DNA of 64,000 nt, taken from the NCBI RefSeq assembly GCF_001645105.1, contig NZ_LKEG01000052.1:188508-252507 (forward strand), read 5' to 3'. Of this stretch, positions 34,233 through 42,971 are shown piece after piece; position 1 is the first letter of the stretch, and each line of letters opens with the position of its first letter. The stretch is from Pseudomonas marginalis. Lineage in GTDB: Bacteria > Pseudomonadota > Gammaproteobacteria > Pseudomonadales > Pseudomonadaceae. A program made the position numbers and the translations under genes. The notes below the pieces were generated by a model. That model saw only the letters and a list, made by a program, of their open reading frames with translations. It ran no database searches and had not been told where the DNA came from.

Positions 34233-35726
34233 TCACATCAAACGCTTACGCTCGCTGGAAGGCGCGATCCCAAGGGATTCGCGGTACTTGGCGACGGTTC
34301 GACGGGCGACCTGAATGCCTTGTGCCTCCAGTAAACCAGCGATCTTACTGTCACTCAATGGCTTTTTCTGATTTTCAGCAGCAACCAGTTTTTTGATGAT
34401 CGCGCGGATCGCCGTGGACGAGCATTCACCGCCTTCGGAGGTGCTGACGTGGCTGGAGAAAAAGTATTTCAGTTCATAAATACCCCGAGGGGTATGCATG
34501 AATTTTTGCGTGGTCACCCGGGAAATCGTCGATTCATGCATGCCGACCGCTTCGGCGATGTCATGCAGCACCAGCGGTTTCATCGCTTCGTCGCCGTACT
34601 CCAGGAAGCCGCGCTGATGCTCGACGATCTGGGTGGCGACTTTCATCAGGGTTTCGTTGCGGCTTTGCAGGCTCTTGATGAACCAGCGCGCTTCCTGCAA
34701 CTGGTTGCGCATGAAGGTGTTGTCGGCACTGGTATCGGCGCGACGTACGAAGCCGGCGTATTGCGGGTTCACCCGCAGGCGCGGCACCGACTCCTGGTTC
34801 AGCTCTACCAGCCAGCGCTCGTTGTCCTTGCGCACGATCACATCGGGAACCACGTATTCGGCTTCGCTCGACTCGATTTGTGAGCCAGGACGCGGGTTGA
34901 GGCTCTGTACCAGCTCGATGACCTGGCGCAGGTCGTCTTCCTTGAGCTTCATGCGGCGCATCAACTGGCTGTAGTCGCGGCTGCCCAGCAGGTCGATGTA
35001 ATCGGTCACCAAGCGCTGGGCTTCGGCGAGCCAGGGGGTCTTGGCCGGTAACTGGCGCAATTGCAGCAACAGGCATTCGCTGAGGGTGCGTGCGCCGATG
35101 CCGGCGGGCTCGAACTGTTGGATGCGGTGCAGGACGGCTTCGATCTCGTCCAGCTCGATATCCAGCTCCGGATCGAAGGCTTCAAGAATTTCTTCGAGCG
35201 TCTCGTCCAAGTAACCCTGGTTATTGATGCAGTCGATCAGGGTCACGGCGATCAAGCGATCGGTGTCCGACATCGGCGCAAGGTTCAGTTGCCACAGCAG
35301 GTGGCTCTGCAGGCTCTCGCCAACGGAGGTGCGGGTGGTGAAGTCCCACTCGTCATCGTCATTGCTGGGCAGGCTGCTGGCGCTGGTCTGGTAGACGTCT
35401 TCCCAGGCCGTGTCGACCGGAAGCTCGTTGGGAATGCGTTCGTTCCAGTCGCCTTCCTCAAGGTTATCCACCGTAGGGGCGGTTTCCTGGTAGGAGGGTT
35501 CCTGCACGTCGGGATTGGGTTTTTGCTCGATATTATCGGCCAGCGGGTCTGCATTATCGAAGTCGTCGCCTTCCTCCTGGCGTTCGAGCATCGGATTGGA
35601 CTCCAGGGCCTCCTGGATTTCCTGTTGCAGGTCCAGGGTCGACAATTGGAGCAGGCGGATGGCCTGTTGCAGCTGCGGTGTCATCGTCAGCTGCTGGCCC
35701 ATTCTCAGGACTAGCGATGGTTTCAT
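34233..35726 (-). CDS. rpoN: RNA polymerase sigma-54 factor
   Basis: RpoN directs transcription of nitrogen, motility and many other genes from -24/-12 promoters with AAA+ activators. The 497-residue protein has the three regions: a Gln-rich N-terminal activator-contact region (MGQQLTMTPQLQQAIRLLQL), an acidic linker (about 50-125), and the core-binding and DNA-binding parts ending in the RpoN box ARRTVAKYRE near 477. It lies between lptB and hpf in the order typical of proteobacteria. A 185-base gap separates it from lptB. Confidence 0.97.
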   Translation of the reverse strand: MKPSLVLRMGQQLTMTPQLQQAIRLLQLSTLDLQQEIQEALESNPMLERQEEGDDFDNADPLADNIEQKPNPDVQEPSYQETAPTVDNLEEGDWNERIPNELPVDTAWEDVYQTSASSLPSNDDDEWDFTTRTSVGESLQSHLLWQLNLAPMSDTDRLIAVTLIDCINNQGYLDETLEEILEAFDPELDIELDEIEAVLHRIQQFEPAGIGARTLSECLLLQLRQLPAKTPWLAEAQRLVTDYIDLLGSRDYSQLMRRMKLKEDDLRQVIELVQSLNPRPGSQIESSEAEYVVPDVIVRKDNERWLVELNQESVPRLRVNPQYAGFVRRADTSADNTFMRNQLQEARWFIKSLQSRNETLMKVATQIVEHQRGFLEYGDEAMKPLVLHDIAEAVGMHESTISRVTTQKFMHTPRGIYELKYFFSSHVSTSEGGECSSTAIRAIIKKLVAAENQKKPLSDSKIAGLLEAQGIQVARRTVAKYRESLGIAPSSERKRLM

Positions 35727-35911
35727 GGCAGGGGCTTAACACCTTATTCGCCGGCGCAATGCGCCATCCACGACAGGGCGCGTGAGCGCCAAACATAAGC
35801 AAATTATATGCCTGATGTCGGGGGCTTTGCCTAGAGCGCGGTAACAATAAAAATCCGGAGGTTTTCATTGACTCCCGCGCACCTTGGCGAACAGCCGTGA
35901 CACCACGGTGT

Positions 35912-36637
35912 TTACAGGCGGAACTCGTGACCCAGGTACACTTCCTTGACCAGCTCGTTGGCCAGGATGGTGGCGGAATCACCTTCGGCGATCAGCTGGC
36001 CATCGTTGACGATATACGCTGTTTCGCAGATATCGAGGGTCTCACGGACGTTGTGGTCGGTGATCAGCACGCCAATGCCCTTGGCCTTGAGGTGATGGAT
36101 GATCTGTTTTATGTCGCCCACCGAGATCGGGTCGACGCCCGCAAACGGTTCGTCCAGCAGGATGAACTTGGGCGCAGTGGCCAGGGCGCGGGCGATTTCC
36201 ACACGGCGACGCTCACCGCCGGACAGGCTCATGCCGAGGTTGTCGCGGATATGGTTGATGTGGAACTCCTGCAGCAGGCTTTCCAGCTCCTTGCGACGGC
36301 CGTCACGGTCGAGTTCCTTGCGGGTCTCGAGGATGGCCATGATGTTATCGGCGACCGACAGTTTGCGGAAGATCGACGCTTCCTGCGGGAGATAGCCGAT
36401 ACCGGCGCGGGCGCGGCCGTGCATCGGCTGGTGACTCACGTCCAGGTCGTCGATCAGCACGCGGCCCTGATCCGCCTGGACCAGGCCGACGATCATGTAG
36501 AAGCAGGTGGTCTTGCCGGCGCCGTTAGGGCCGAGCAAGCCGACGATCTGGCCGCTGTCGATCGACAGGCTGACGTCGCGCACGACCTGACGGCTTTTAT
36601 AGGCCTTGGCCAGATGCTGGGCTTTCAGGGTTGCCAT
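35912..36637 (-). CDS. lptB: LPS export ABC transporter ATPase LptB
   Basis: LptB is the cytoplasmic ATPase that powers LPS extraction from the inner membrane through LptFG to the LptC-LptA bridge. The 241-residue protein has Walker A GPNGAGKT at 36-43, the signature LSGGERRR near 139, and Walker B FILLDEPFAGVDP near 159. Its ATG overlaps the lptA stop (TAATG), so it is translationally coupled. The membrane partners lptF and lptG are not in the window. Confidence 0.96.
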   Translation of the reverse strand: MATLKAQHLAKAYKSRQVVRDVSLSIDSGQIVGLLGPNGAGKTTCFYMIVGLVQADQGRVLIDDLDVSHQPMHGRARAGIGYLPQEASIFRKLSVADNIMAILETRKELDRDGRRKELESLLQEFHINHIRDNLGMSLSGGERRRVEIARALATAPKFILLDEPFAGVDPISVGDIKQIIHHLKAKGIGVLITDHNVRETLDICETAYIVNDGQLIAEGDSATILANELVKEVYLGHEFRL

Positions 36638-37170
36638 TACTCGGCCTTCTTCTTCGGCTGGATGACCATGTCGATCCGTGGACGAGGTGCAGTGACCTTG
36701 TTGCCATTGGCGCGACCGGCGTTAGCGATCTGTTTCACGGTGTCATAGGTGATCTTTTCACCTTCCGTGGAGTTGCCGTCCGGGCTGAGTACTTTCGCCT
36801 GGTCGATCAGTACGATGCGGTTCTGCTGGGCGTGATACTGGATGGTCTTGCCGTAGCCCTTCATCGGACCGGTATCGGCAGCGGACTGCTTCTGTTCGAA
36901 GTAAGCCAGGTTGCCGACCGAGGTCACCACATCAATGTCGCCAGCCGGGGTGCGAGTCAGGGTCACGGTATTACCAGTGATCTTCATCGAGCCTTGGGTG
37001 ATGATCACGCCGCCGGTATAGGTGGCGACGCCTTGTTTATCATCCAACTGCGCATCGTCAGCCGAGATGTGGATCGGTTGCTGGCTATCGTTCGGCAGAG
37101 CCCAGGCGCTCACGCTTCCCAGTGCTGCGCCCAGACCGAGCAAAATAGGGAGAGTTTTAACGAGCCTCAT
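36637..37170 (-). CDS. lptA: LPS periplasmic transport protein LptA
   Basis: LptA forms the periplasmic bridge that carries LPS from LptC to LptD. The 177-residue protein has a signal peptide (MRLVKTLPILLGLGAALGSVSAWA, cleavage after Ala24 likely), then the beta-jellyroll OstA domain with PIHISADDAQLDDKQGVATY and GSMKITGNTVTL. The basic tail ends RPRIDMVIQPKKKAE. Its start overlaps the end of lptC by 14 bases. Confidence 0.95.
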   Translation of the reverse strand: MRLVKTLPILLGLGAALGSVSAWALPNDSQQPIHISADDAQLDDKQGVATYTGGVIITQGSMKITGNTVTLTRTPAGDIDVVTSVGNLAYFEQKQSAADTGPMKGYGKTIQYHAQQNRIVLIDQAKVLSPDGNSTEGEKITYDTVKQIANAGRANGNKVTAPRPRIDMVIQPKKKAE

Positions 37171-37729
37171 ACTGTCCTCTTACGTTCGATAGCAGGTGTA
37201 TCCTGCTTTCTTTCAAATACGCTTTCATTCCCTTGCCAGTCGATACACCGCCAGCGCCGTCGATTCTAACGTCTTGCTCGGTCTGCGCATATTGCTTCTG
37301 CGGGAATACGGTCATGCGACTGCTGGTAATCACGGTCTCACGTTTTTTATCGTCAGTGCGCGCAACGCGCACCGAGTCGATCAGTTCCACCTCGGTACCG
37401 TCCGGGTTGACCTCGCCACGTTTGCTGGTGACGTGCCATGGGAACTCGGTACCGCGGTAAATGTTCATGTCGGGGTTGGTCAGCAGGGTGACTTCGCTGG
37501 CCTTGACGTGTTCGACCTTGTCCGAGGTCATCTCGTACTGCACTTTGCCGTCGGGCAGGAACTGCACGCTCTTGGCATTGGTGGCGTAATAGTCGATAGC
37601 GCCTTCGTCAACCTGTGCGGCAGGCTGGTCGAGAAAGCGCTCCGGGCTGATATTCCAGTAGCCCACCGCCAGGAACAGCGCAGCGATGACCCCGAATAAC
37701 AGGAAGTTGCGAATCTTTTTGCTCAGCAT
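37157..37729 (-). CDS. lptC: LPS transport protein LptC
   Basis: LptC is the bitopic inner-membrane protein that receives LPS from LptBFG and passes it to LptA. The 190-residue protein has one N-terminal membrane segment (FLLFGVIAALFLAVGYW) and a periplasmic beta-jellyroll domain with DYYATNAKSVQFLPDGKVQY and a C-terminal half rich in alternating strands. It starts eight bases after kdsC and overlaps lptA. Confidence 0.94.
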   Translation of the reverse strand: MLSKKIRNFLLFGVIAALFLAVGYWNISPERFLDQPAAQVDEGAIDYYATNAKSVQFLPDGKVQYEMTSDKVEHVKASEVTLLTNPDMNIYRGTEFPWHVTSKRGEVNPDGTEVELIDSVRVARTDDKKRETVITSSRMTVFPQKQYAQTEQDVRIDGAGGVSTGKGMKAYLKESRIHLLSNVRGQYEAR

Positions 37730-37737
37730 AAAACGCT

Positions 37738-38262
37738 CTATAAGTAGGCGGCGTGGGCCGCTTCAAGGCTACCCTGGGCTCGCAGGATCAGCTCGCAGAA
37801 CTCGCGTGCGGCACCTTCACCGCCACGGGCGGTAGTGATGCCATGGGCGTGCTCTCGAACAAAGGCTGCCGCGTTGGCGACCGCCATGCCCAGGCCCACT
37901 CGGCGGATCACCGGCAAGTCGGGCAAGTCATCGCCCAAGTAGGCGACCTGCTCATAGCTTAGGTTGAGTTGGCCAAGAAGCTCGTCCAGAACCACCAGTT
38001 TATCCTCGCGGCCCTGATACAGGTGAGGAATCCCCAGGTTTTGTGCGCGACGTTCCACAACGGGGGTTTTTCTGCCGCTGATAATCGCCGTTTGCACGCC
38101 CGACGCCATCAGCATCTTGATGCCCTGGCCGTCGAGGGTGTTAAAAGTCTTGAATTCACTGCCGTCTTCGAGGAAGTACAAACGGCCATCGGTCAGCACG
38201 CCGTCAACGTCGAAAATCGCCAGCTTGATGTTTTTACCGCGTTGCAACAGGTCGCTGGTCAT
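37738..38262 (-). CDS. kdsC: 3-deoxy-D-manno-octulosonate 8-phosphate phosphatase
   Basis: KdsC removes phosphate from Kdo-8-phosphate to give Kdo for the LPS inner core. The 174-residue protein is a capless HAD phosphatase with motif I DVDGVLTDG (Asp18, Asp20), Ser in IISGRKTPVV and motif IV GDDLPDLPV near 110. Its gene abuts kdsD: the ATG ends at 38262 and the kdsD stop begins at 38263. It acts as a tetramer in the cytoplasm. Confidence 0.95.
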   Translation of the reverse strand: MTSDLLQRGKNIKLAIFDVDGVLTDGRLYFLEDGSEFKTFNTLDGQGIKMLMASGVQTAIISGRKTPVVERRAQNLGIPHLYQGREDKLVVLDELLGQLNLSYEQVAYLGDDLPDLPVIRRVGLGMAVANAAAFVREHAHGITTARGGEGAAREFCELILRAQGSLEAAHAAYL

Positions 38263-39237
38263 TTACATCACTCCCGCACGCAGCAAGTCGTGCATGTTCA
38301 GGGCGCCAATCGGGCGGTCGTCGCCATCGACCACCACCAGTGCGCCGATCTTGTGGTCTTCCATGATTTTCAAGGCCTCGGCTGCCAGCATTTCGGGGCG
38401 CGCGGTCTTGCCGTGAGGTGTCATCACTGCGTCGATGCTGGCGGTGTGGATGTCGATGGTGCGGTCCAGGGTGCGGCGCAAGTCACCGTCGGTGAACACC
38501 CCGGCCAGGCGGCCATCGGTTTCCAGGATCACCGTCATGCCTAAACCCTTGCGAGTCATTTCCATCAGCGCGTCCTTCAGCAGGGTGCCGCGCTGGACGT
38601 GGGGCAACTCATCACCCGAGTGCATGACGTTTTCCACTTTCAGCAGCAGGCGGCGGCCCAGGGCGCCCCCGGGGTGCGAAAACGCAAAGTCCTCGGCGGT
38701 AAATCCACGCGCCTCCAGCAGTGCCACCGCCAGGGCATCACCCATCACCAGGGCGGCAGTGGTGGAGGAAGTCGGCGCCAGGTTCAGCGGGCAGGCTTCG
38801 TGGTCCACGTGAACGTTGAGGTTGACTTCGGCGGCCTTGGCCAGCGTCGATTCCGGGTTGCCGGTGATGCTGATCATCTGGATGCCCAGGCGCTTAATCA
38901 GCGGCAACAGGGTCACGATTTCGTTGGTGCTGCCGGAGTTGGACAGCGCCAGGATGATGTCATCCTTGGTGATCATGCCCATGTCGCCGTGACTGGCTTC
39001 TGCGGGGTGCACGAAAAACGCGGTGGTCCCGGTGCTGGCCAGGGTGGCGGCGATCTTGTTGCCAACGTGGCCTGACTTGCCCATGCCGACCACGACAACG
39101 CGGCCCTTGCTGGCCAGAATCATCTCGCAGGCGCGTACGAAATCTGCGTCGATATGCGCCAGCAAGCCTTCTACGGCTTCAAGCTCGAGGCGGATGGTGC
39201 GTTGTGCGGATTGAATAAGGTCGCTGGATTGGCTCAT
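38263..39237 (-). CDS. kdsD: Arabinose-5-phosphate isomerase
   Basis: KdsD converts ribulose-5-phosphate to arabinose-5-phosphate, the first precursor of Kdo. The 324-residue protein has a SIS sugar-isomerase domain (GRVVVVGMGKSGHVGNKIAA near 43, HGDMGMI near 82) followed by two CBS domains (VMHSGDELP near 208 and VMTPHGKTARPEM near 275). The ATG at 39237 gives the normal N-terminus MSQSSDLIQSA; the open frame runs 21 codons further without a ribosome site. It heads the leftward kds-lpt-rpoN group. Confidence 0.95.
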   Translation of the reverse strand: MSQSSDLIQSAQRTIRLELEAVEGLLAHIDADFVRACEMILASKGRVVVVGMGKSGHVGNKIAATLASTGTTAFFVHPAEASHGDMGMITKDDIILALSNSGSTNEIVTLLPLIKRLGIQMISITGNPESTLAKAAEVNLNVHVDHEACPLNLAPTSSTTAALVMGDALAVALLEARGFTAEDFAFSHPGGALGRRLLLKVENVMHSGDELPHVQRGTLLKDALMEMTRKGLGMTVILETDGRLAGVFTDGDLRRTLDRTIDIHTASIDAVMTPHGKTARPEMLAAEALKIMEDHKIGALVVVDGDDRPIGALNMHDLLRAGVM

Positions 39238-39559
39238 GTCTGAAATCGTATAGCCTGACGAAAAGTCGGCGATTATAGCGGTAATGATCAATTCCCTCAC
39301 GCAAGTTCGTCAGGGTTTGTTCGCGGTGCGCTTGGGATTCCCTCCTTAGTAACATAGCTGGCAACGTTTTTTCCCTGTCCCGGATCTGAACAAGCACTGT
39401 TCCGGCCTTGGGCGCCCTGCACCAGCAGTGATATAGTTCGCGGCCAGTTCGGTCCGCTCTGCCCATGTGGCCATCGATTGCGCAACTATTGTGCGGCTGA
39501 TGCAAACGTTTGTCGCAAGCGTGGTGTCTGAGTGAGAGGCTGCATCCCAAGGAGTTTAG
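39238..39559. other. Divergent kdsD-mlaF intergenic region with promoter and palindrome
   Basis: This 322-base region carries no gene that I can see. TTGGGC (39408-39413), 18 bases and TATAGT (39432-39437) form a plausible rightward promoter for mlaF. TGCAAACGTTTG at 39501-39512 contains the palindrome CAAACGTTTG, which resembles operators of LacI-family regulators. The mlaF ribosome site AAGGAG is at the right end. Confidence 0.45.
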
Positions 39560-40369
39560 ATGAGTGCCGATAACGCCTACGCGGTCGAGCTGAAGGGACT
39601 GACCTTCAAGCGCGGGACGCGCAGCATCTTCAATAACGTCGATATCCGCATTCCGCGCGGCAAGGTCACGGGCATCATGGGGCCTTCTGGTAGTGGCAAG
39701 ACGACCCTGTTGCGCTTGATGGGCATGCAATTGCGGCCCAGTGCCGGCGAAGTGTGGGTAAACGGCCAGAACCTGCCGACGCTGTCGCGCAGCGATCTGT
39801 TCGACGCGCGTAAGCACATGGGTGTGCTGTTCCAGAGCGGTGCGCTGTTTACCGACCTTGATGTGTTCGAGAACGTGGCGTTTCCGCTGCGTGTGCATAC
39901 CCAACTGTCTGACGAAATGATTCGTGACATTGTGTTGCTGAAACTGCAGGCCGTAGGCCTGCGCGGTGCCATCGACCTGATGCCCGACGAACTGTCGGGC
40001 GGTATGAAGCGTCGTGTGGCCCTGGCCCGCGCCATTGCCCTCGACCCGCAGATCCTCATGTATGACGAGCCCTTCGTCGGTCAGGACCCTATCGCCATGG
40101 GCGTGTTGGTGCGCCTGATCCGCTTGCTCAACGATGCACTGGGCATCACCAGCATCGTGGTCTCCCATGACCTTGCAGAAACCGCGAGCATTGCCGATTA
40201 CCTCTATGTCGTCGGCGATGGCCAGGTGCTGGGGCAGGGCACGCCCGAAGAACTGATGAACGCTGATAACCCGCGCATTCGCCAATTCATGACCGGCGAT
40301 CCTGATGGCCCCGTGCCTTTTCACTTTCCGGCAGCGGATTACCGCTCAGATCTTCTGGGGAAGCGCTGA
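39560..40369 (+). CDS. mlaF: Phospholipid ABC transporter ATP-binding protein MlaF
   Basis: MlaF is the ATPase of the MlaFEDB complex, which keeps the outer membrane asymmetric by moving mislocalised phospholipids. In Pseudomonas the operon is also known as ttg2 and affects solvent and antibiotic tolerance. The 269-residue protein has Walker A GPSGSGKT near 38-45, the signature LSGGMKRR near 143 and Walker B ILMYDEPFVGQDP near 166. The ATG follows AAGGAG. Its stop overlaps the mlaE start (TGATG). Confidence 0.95.
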   Translation: MSADNAYAVELKGLTFKRGTRSIFNNVDIRIPRGKVTGIMGPSGSGKTTLLRLMGMQLRPSAGEVWVNGQNLPTLSRSDLFDARKHMGVLFQSGALFTDLDVFENVAFPLRVHTQLSDEMIRDIVLLKLQAVGLRGAIDLMPDELSGGMKRRVALARAIALDPQILMYDEPFVGQDPIAMGVLVRLIRLLNDALGITSIVVSHDLAETASIADYLYVVGDGQVLGQGTPEELMNADNPRIRQFMTGDPDGPVPFHFPAADYRSDLLGKR

Positions 40370-41166
40370 TGCGCAAGACATCTCTTATCGAAAAGGTTCG
40401 CCTTTTCGGTCGCTCGGGCATCGACATCGTCGAAGTGCTGGGCCGTTCGACGATTTTCCTGTTTCACGCCTTGCTCGGCCGCGGCGGCATAGGTGGCGGC
40501 TTCGGCCTGCTGGTCAAGCAGTTGCACGCTGTAGGTGTGATGTCCCTGGTGATCATCGTGGTCTCCGGGGTGTTCATCGGCATGGTGCTGGCGCTGCAGG
40601 GCTTCAATATTCTGTCCAGCTATGGTTCGGAGCAGGCGGTGGGGCAGATGGTCGCCCTGACGTTGTTGCGAGAGCTGGGGCCGGTGGTGACCGCTTTGCT
40701 GTTCGCCGGGCGTGCGGGTTCCGCGCTGACCGCCGAAATCGGCAACATGAAGTCCACCGAGCAGCTGTCCAGCCTGGAAATGATCGGCGTGGACCCGCTC
40801 AAGTATATTGTTGCCCCGCGTCTGTGGGCCGGTTTCATTTCCCTGCCACTGCTGACGATCATCTTCAGCGTGGTGGGTATCTGGGGCGGTTCGTGGGTGG
40901 CGGTGGACTGGCTGGGCGTCTACGACGGCTCTTACTGGGCCAACATGCAAAACAGCGTGACGTTCACGGGCGACGTGCTCAACGGCATCATAAAGAGCAT
41001 CGTCTTCGCCTTTGTAGTGACCTGGATCGCCGTATTCCAAGGCTACGACTGTGAGCCCACTTCAGAAGGGATCAGTCGTGCCACCACCAAGACCGTTGTG
41101 TACGCCTCGCTGGCGGTACTGGGCCTTGACTTCATTTTGACCGCCTTGATGTTTGGAGATTTCTGA
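40369..41166 (+). CDS. mlaE: Phospholipid ABC transporter permease MlaE
   Basis: MlaE is the inner-membrane permease of the Mla system. The 265-residue protein has an N-terminal amphipathic helix, about five membrane segments, and the conserved LLRELGPVVTALLFAGRAGS-like EQ-loop near 100-120 with the family's GSALTAEIGNMK. Starts and stops overlap with mlaF and mlaD, so the three are translationally coupled. Confidence 0.95.
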   Translation: MRKTSLIEKVRLFGRSGIDIVEVLGRSTIFLFHALLGRGGIGGGFGLLVKQLHAVGVMSLVIIVVSGVFIGMVLALQGFNILSSYGSEQAVGQMVALTLLRELGPVVTALLFAGRAGSALTAEIGNMKSTEQLSSLEMIGVDPLKYIVAPRLWAGFISLPLLTIIFSVVGIWGGSWVAVDWLGVYDGSYWANMQNSVTFTGDVLNGIIKSIVFAFVVTWIAVFQGYDCEPTSEGISRATTKTVVYASLAVLGLDFILTALMFGDF

Positions 41167-41633
41167 TGCAAAACCGCACTGTGGAAATCGGTGTCGGCCT
41201 TTTCTTGCTGGCTGGCATCCTGGCTTTACTGTTGTTGGCCCTGCGAGTCAGCGGTCTTTCGGCCAGCCCCACCGCCGATACTTATAAACTTTACGCGTAC
41301 TTCGACAATATCGCCGGTTTGACTGTCAGAGCTAAAGTGACCATGGCCGGTGTGACGATCGGCAAGGTCACTGCAATCGATCTGGACCGCGACAGCTTCA
41401 CCGGTCGAGTGACAATGCAGCTGGATAAGAAGGTTGATAATCTGCCGACCGACTCCACTGCATCTATCCTCACTGCGGGGCTGCTGGGCGAGAAGTACAT
41501 CGGTGTCAGCGTGGGCGGGGAATCAGCCCTGCTCAAGGATGGCTCGACAATCCACGACACACAGTCGTCGCTGGTGCTTGAAGACCTGATCGGTAAATTC
41601 CTGCTTAATACGGTCAATAAAGACGCCAAATGA
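41166..41633 (+). CDS. mlaD: Phospholipid-binding MCE protein MlaD
   Basis: MlaD forms the hexameric periplasmic ring on MlaE through which lipids pass. The 155-residue protein has one N-terminal membrane helix (GVGLFLLAGILALLLLALRV) and an MCE domain with YAYFDNIAGLTVRAKVTMAG and ILTAGLLGEKYIGVSVGG, which contains the pore-loop leucines. It is somewhat shorter at the C-terminus than E. coli MlaD. Its end overlaps a possible ATG of mlaC. Confidence 0.94.
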   Translation: MQNRTVEIGVGLFLLAGILALLLLALRVSGLSASPTADTYKLYAYFDNIAGLTVRAKVTMAGVTIGKVTAIDLDRDSFTGRVTMQLDKKVDNLPTDSTASILTAGLLGEKYIGVSVGGESALLKDGSTIHDTQSSLVLEDLIGKFLLNTVNKDAK

Positions 41634-41644
41634 GGAATCTGTAC

Positions 41645-42292
41645 ATGATCTCTACCTTGCGACGTGGCCTTCTGGTACTGCTTGCAGCGCTGCCGTTGAT
41701 GGCCAACGCAGCGGGTTCTGCCCACGATCTGGTGCAGGACACGACCAACAAGATGTTGGCTGACCTGTCGGCCAACAAAGAAAAGTACAAACAAGACCCG
41801 AGTCAGTTCTACAACGCGCTCAATACCATTGTGGGGCCGGTGGTGGATGCTGAAGGCATCTCCAAAAGCATCATGACGGTCAAGTATTCGCGCAAGGCTA
41901 CGCCGGCGCAGATGCAGACCTTCCAGGAAAACTTCAAGAAAGGCCTGTTCCAGTTCTACGGCAACGCTCTTCTTGAATACAACAACCAGGGCATTACCGT
42001 CGCTCCTGCCGGGGATGAGTCGGGTGATCGCACCAGCGTCAACATGAGCGTCAAGGGCAACAATGGCGCGGTCTACCCTGTGCAGTACACGCTGGAGAAG
42101 GTCAACGGCGAGTGGAAGCTGCGTAACGTGATCATCAACGGCATCAACATTGGCAAGCTGTTCCGTGACCAGTTCGCGGATGCGATGCAGCGCAATGGCA
42201 ACGATCTGGACAAAACCATCAATGGTTGGGCCGGTGAAGTCGCCAAGGCTAAGGAAGAGACCGATAAAGCTGCTGGGAAGCCCGCGCAATGA
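41645..42292 (+). CDS. mlaC: Periplasmic phospholipid shuttle MlaC
   Basis: MlaC carries single phospholipids across the periplasm between the outer-membrane MlaA complex and MlaFEDB. The 215-residue protein has a signal peptide (MISTLRRGLLVLLAALPLMANA, cleaved near residue 22) and the Tol-toluene-tolerance (Ttg2) domain with YKQDPSQFYNALNTIVGPVV and WKLRNVIINGINIGKLFR. The ATG at 41645 gives a normal signal peptide and has GAGG upstream; an ATG five codons earlier overlaps mlaD as ATGA and is also possible. Confidence 0.93.
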   Translation: MISTLRRGLLVLLAALPLMANAAGSAHDLVQDTTNKMLADLSANKEKYKQDPSQFYNALNTIVGPVVDAEGISKSIMTVKYSRKATPAQMQTFQENFKKGLFQFYGNALLEYNNQGITVAPAGDESGDRTSVNMSVKGNNGAVYPVQYTLEKVNGEWKLRNVIINGINIGKLFRDQFADAMQRNGNDLDKTINGWAGEVAKAKEETDKAAGKPAQ

Positions 42293-42594
42293 TCGAGTCG
42301 GCTGTTCGTCTCGGCGACGCCGGCGAGCTGTTCATCAGTGGCGTGCTGGATTACCGCACCGGGCCTGACCTGCGCAAGCAGGGTCAGGCACTGATCAAGA
42401 CCAGCACTGCGCCTGCGTTGGTGCTGGACTGTTCGGCCGTGACCAAGTCCAGCAGCGTCGGCTTATCGCTGTTGCTGTGCTTCATGCGCGATGCCGAAGC
42501 GGCCAAAAAAGCGGTCAGCGTTCGGGCGTTGCCCGAAGACATGCGCGAAATTGCCGAAGTTTCCGGTCTGACCGAGCTGCTGGCGCACCCCTAA
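42289..42594 (+). CDS. mlaB: STAS-domain protein MlaB
   Basis: MlaB is the small cytoplasmic subunit that stabilises MlaF in the Mla complex. The 101-residue protein is a single STAS domain, with VLDCSAVTKSSSVGLSLLL carrying the conserved Asp and Ser-Ser region near 45-63. Its ATG overlaps the mlaC stop by four bases (ATGA), and a terminator-like hairpin follows it. Confidence 0.9.
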   Translation: MIESAVRLGDAGELFISGVLDYRTGPDLRKQGQALIKTSTAPALVLDCSAVTKSSSVGLSLLLCFMRDAEAAKKAVSVRALPEDMREIAEVSGLTELLAHP

Positions 42595-42610
42595 TACACA
42601 TTATTAAAGA

Positions 42611-42662
42611 GGCCCCCCGTCAGAGTCCTGCTATGCGGGGTTCGCAGGCGCGGGGCTTTTTT
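42611..42662 (+). terminator. Probable terminator after mlaB
   Basis: GGCCCCCCG on the left and CGCGGGGC on the right can pair across an irregular internal hairpin (CTGC...GCAG), followed by TTTTTT at 42657-42662. The stem is imperfect, so the call is moderate. Confidence 0.5.
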
Positions 42663-42708
42663 GTATGATGTGCGACCCGCGCGCACTGGGCGCCGATAGA
42701 GGTTGAGC

Positions 42709-42948
42709 ATGCAGGCCCTAGAAGTTAAGAGCTTTCTTGAAGGAAAGCTGCCGGAAACGACCGTAGAAGTTGAAGGCGAAGGCTGCAACTTCCAGCTGAA
42801 CGTGATTAGCGATGAACTGGCGGCACTCAGCCCGGTCAAGCGTCAGCAGCAGATCTATGCCCATTTGAACCCGTGGATCACCGATGGCAGCATCCATGCG
42901 GTCACTATGAAATTTTTCAGCCGCGCGGCCTGGGCCGAGCGCACCTGA
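42709..42948 (+). CDS. ibaG: BolA-family protein IbaG
   Basis: IbaG (YrbA) is a small BolA-type protein that works with monothiol glutaredoxins and is linked to iron-sulfur or acid-stress physiology. The 79-residue protein has the BolA core FQLNVISDELAALSPVKRQQ with the conserved region preceding IYAHLNPWITDGSIHAVTMK. A His in IHAVTMK is a likely cluster ligand. The ATG at 42709 follows AGAGG. It lies between the mla operon and murA, as in E. coli. Confidence 0.9.
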   Translation: MQALEVKSFLEGKLPETTVEVEGEGCNFQLNVISDELAALSPVKRQQQIYAHLNPWITDGSIHAVTMKFFSRAAWAERT

Positions 42949-42971
42949 GCCCCCAAGGCGTCGAGATTCTT

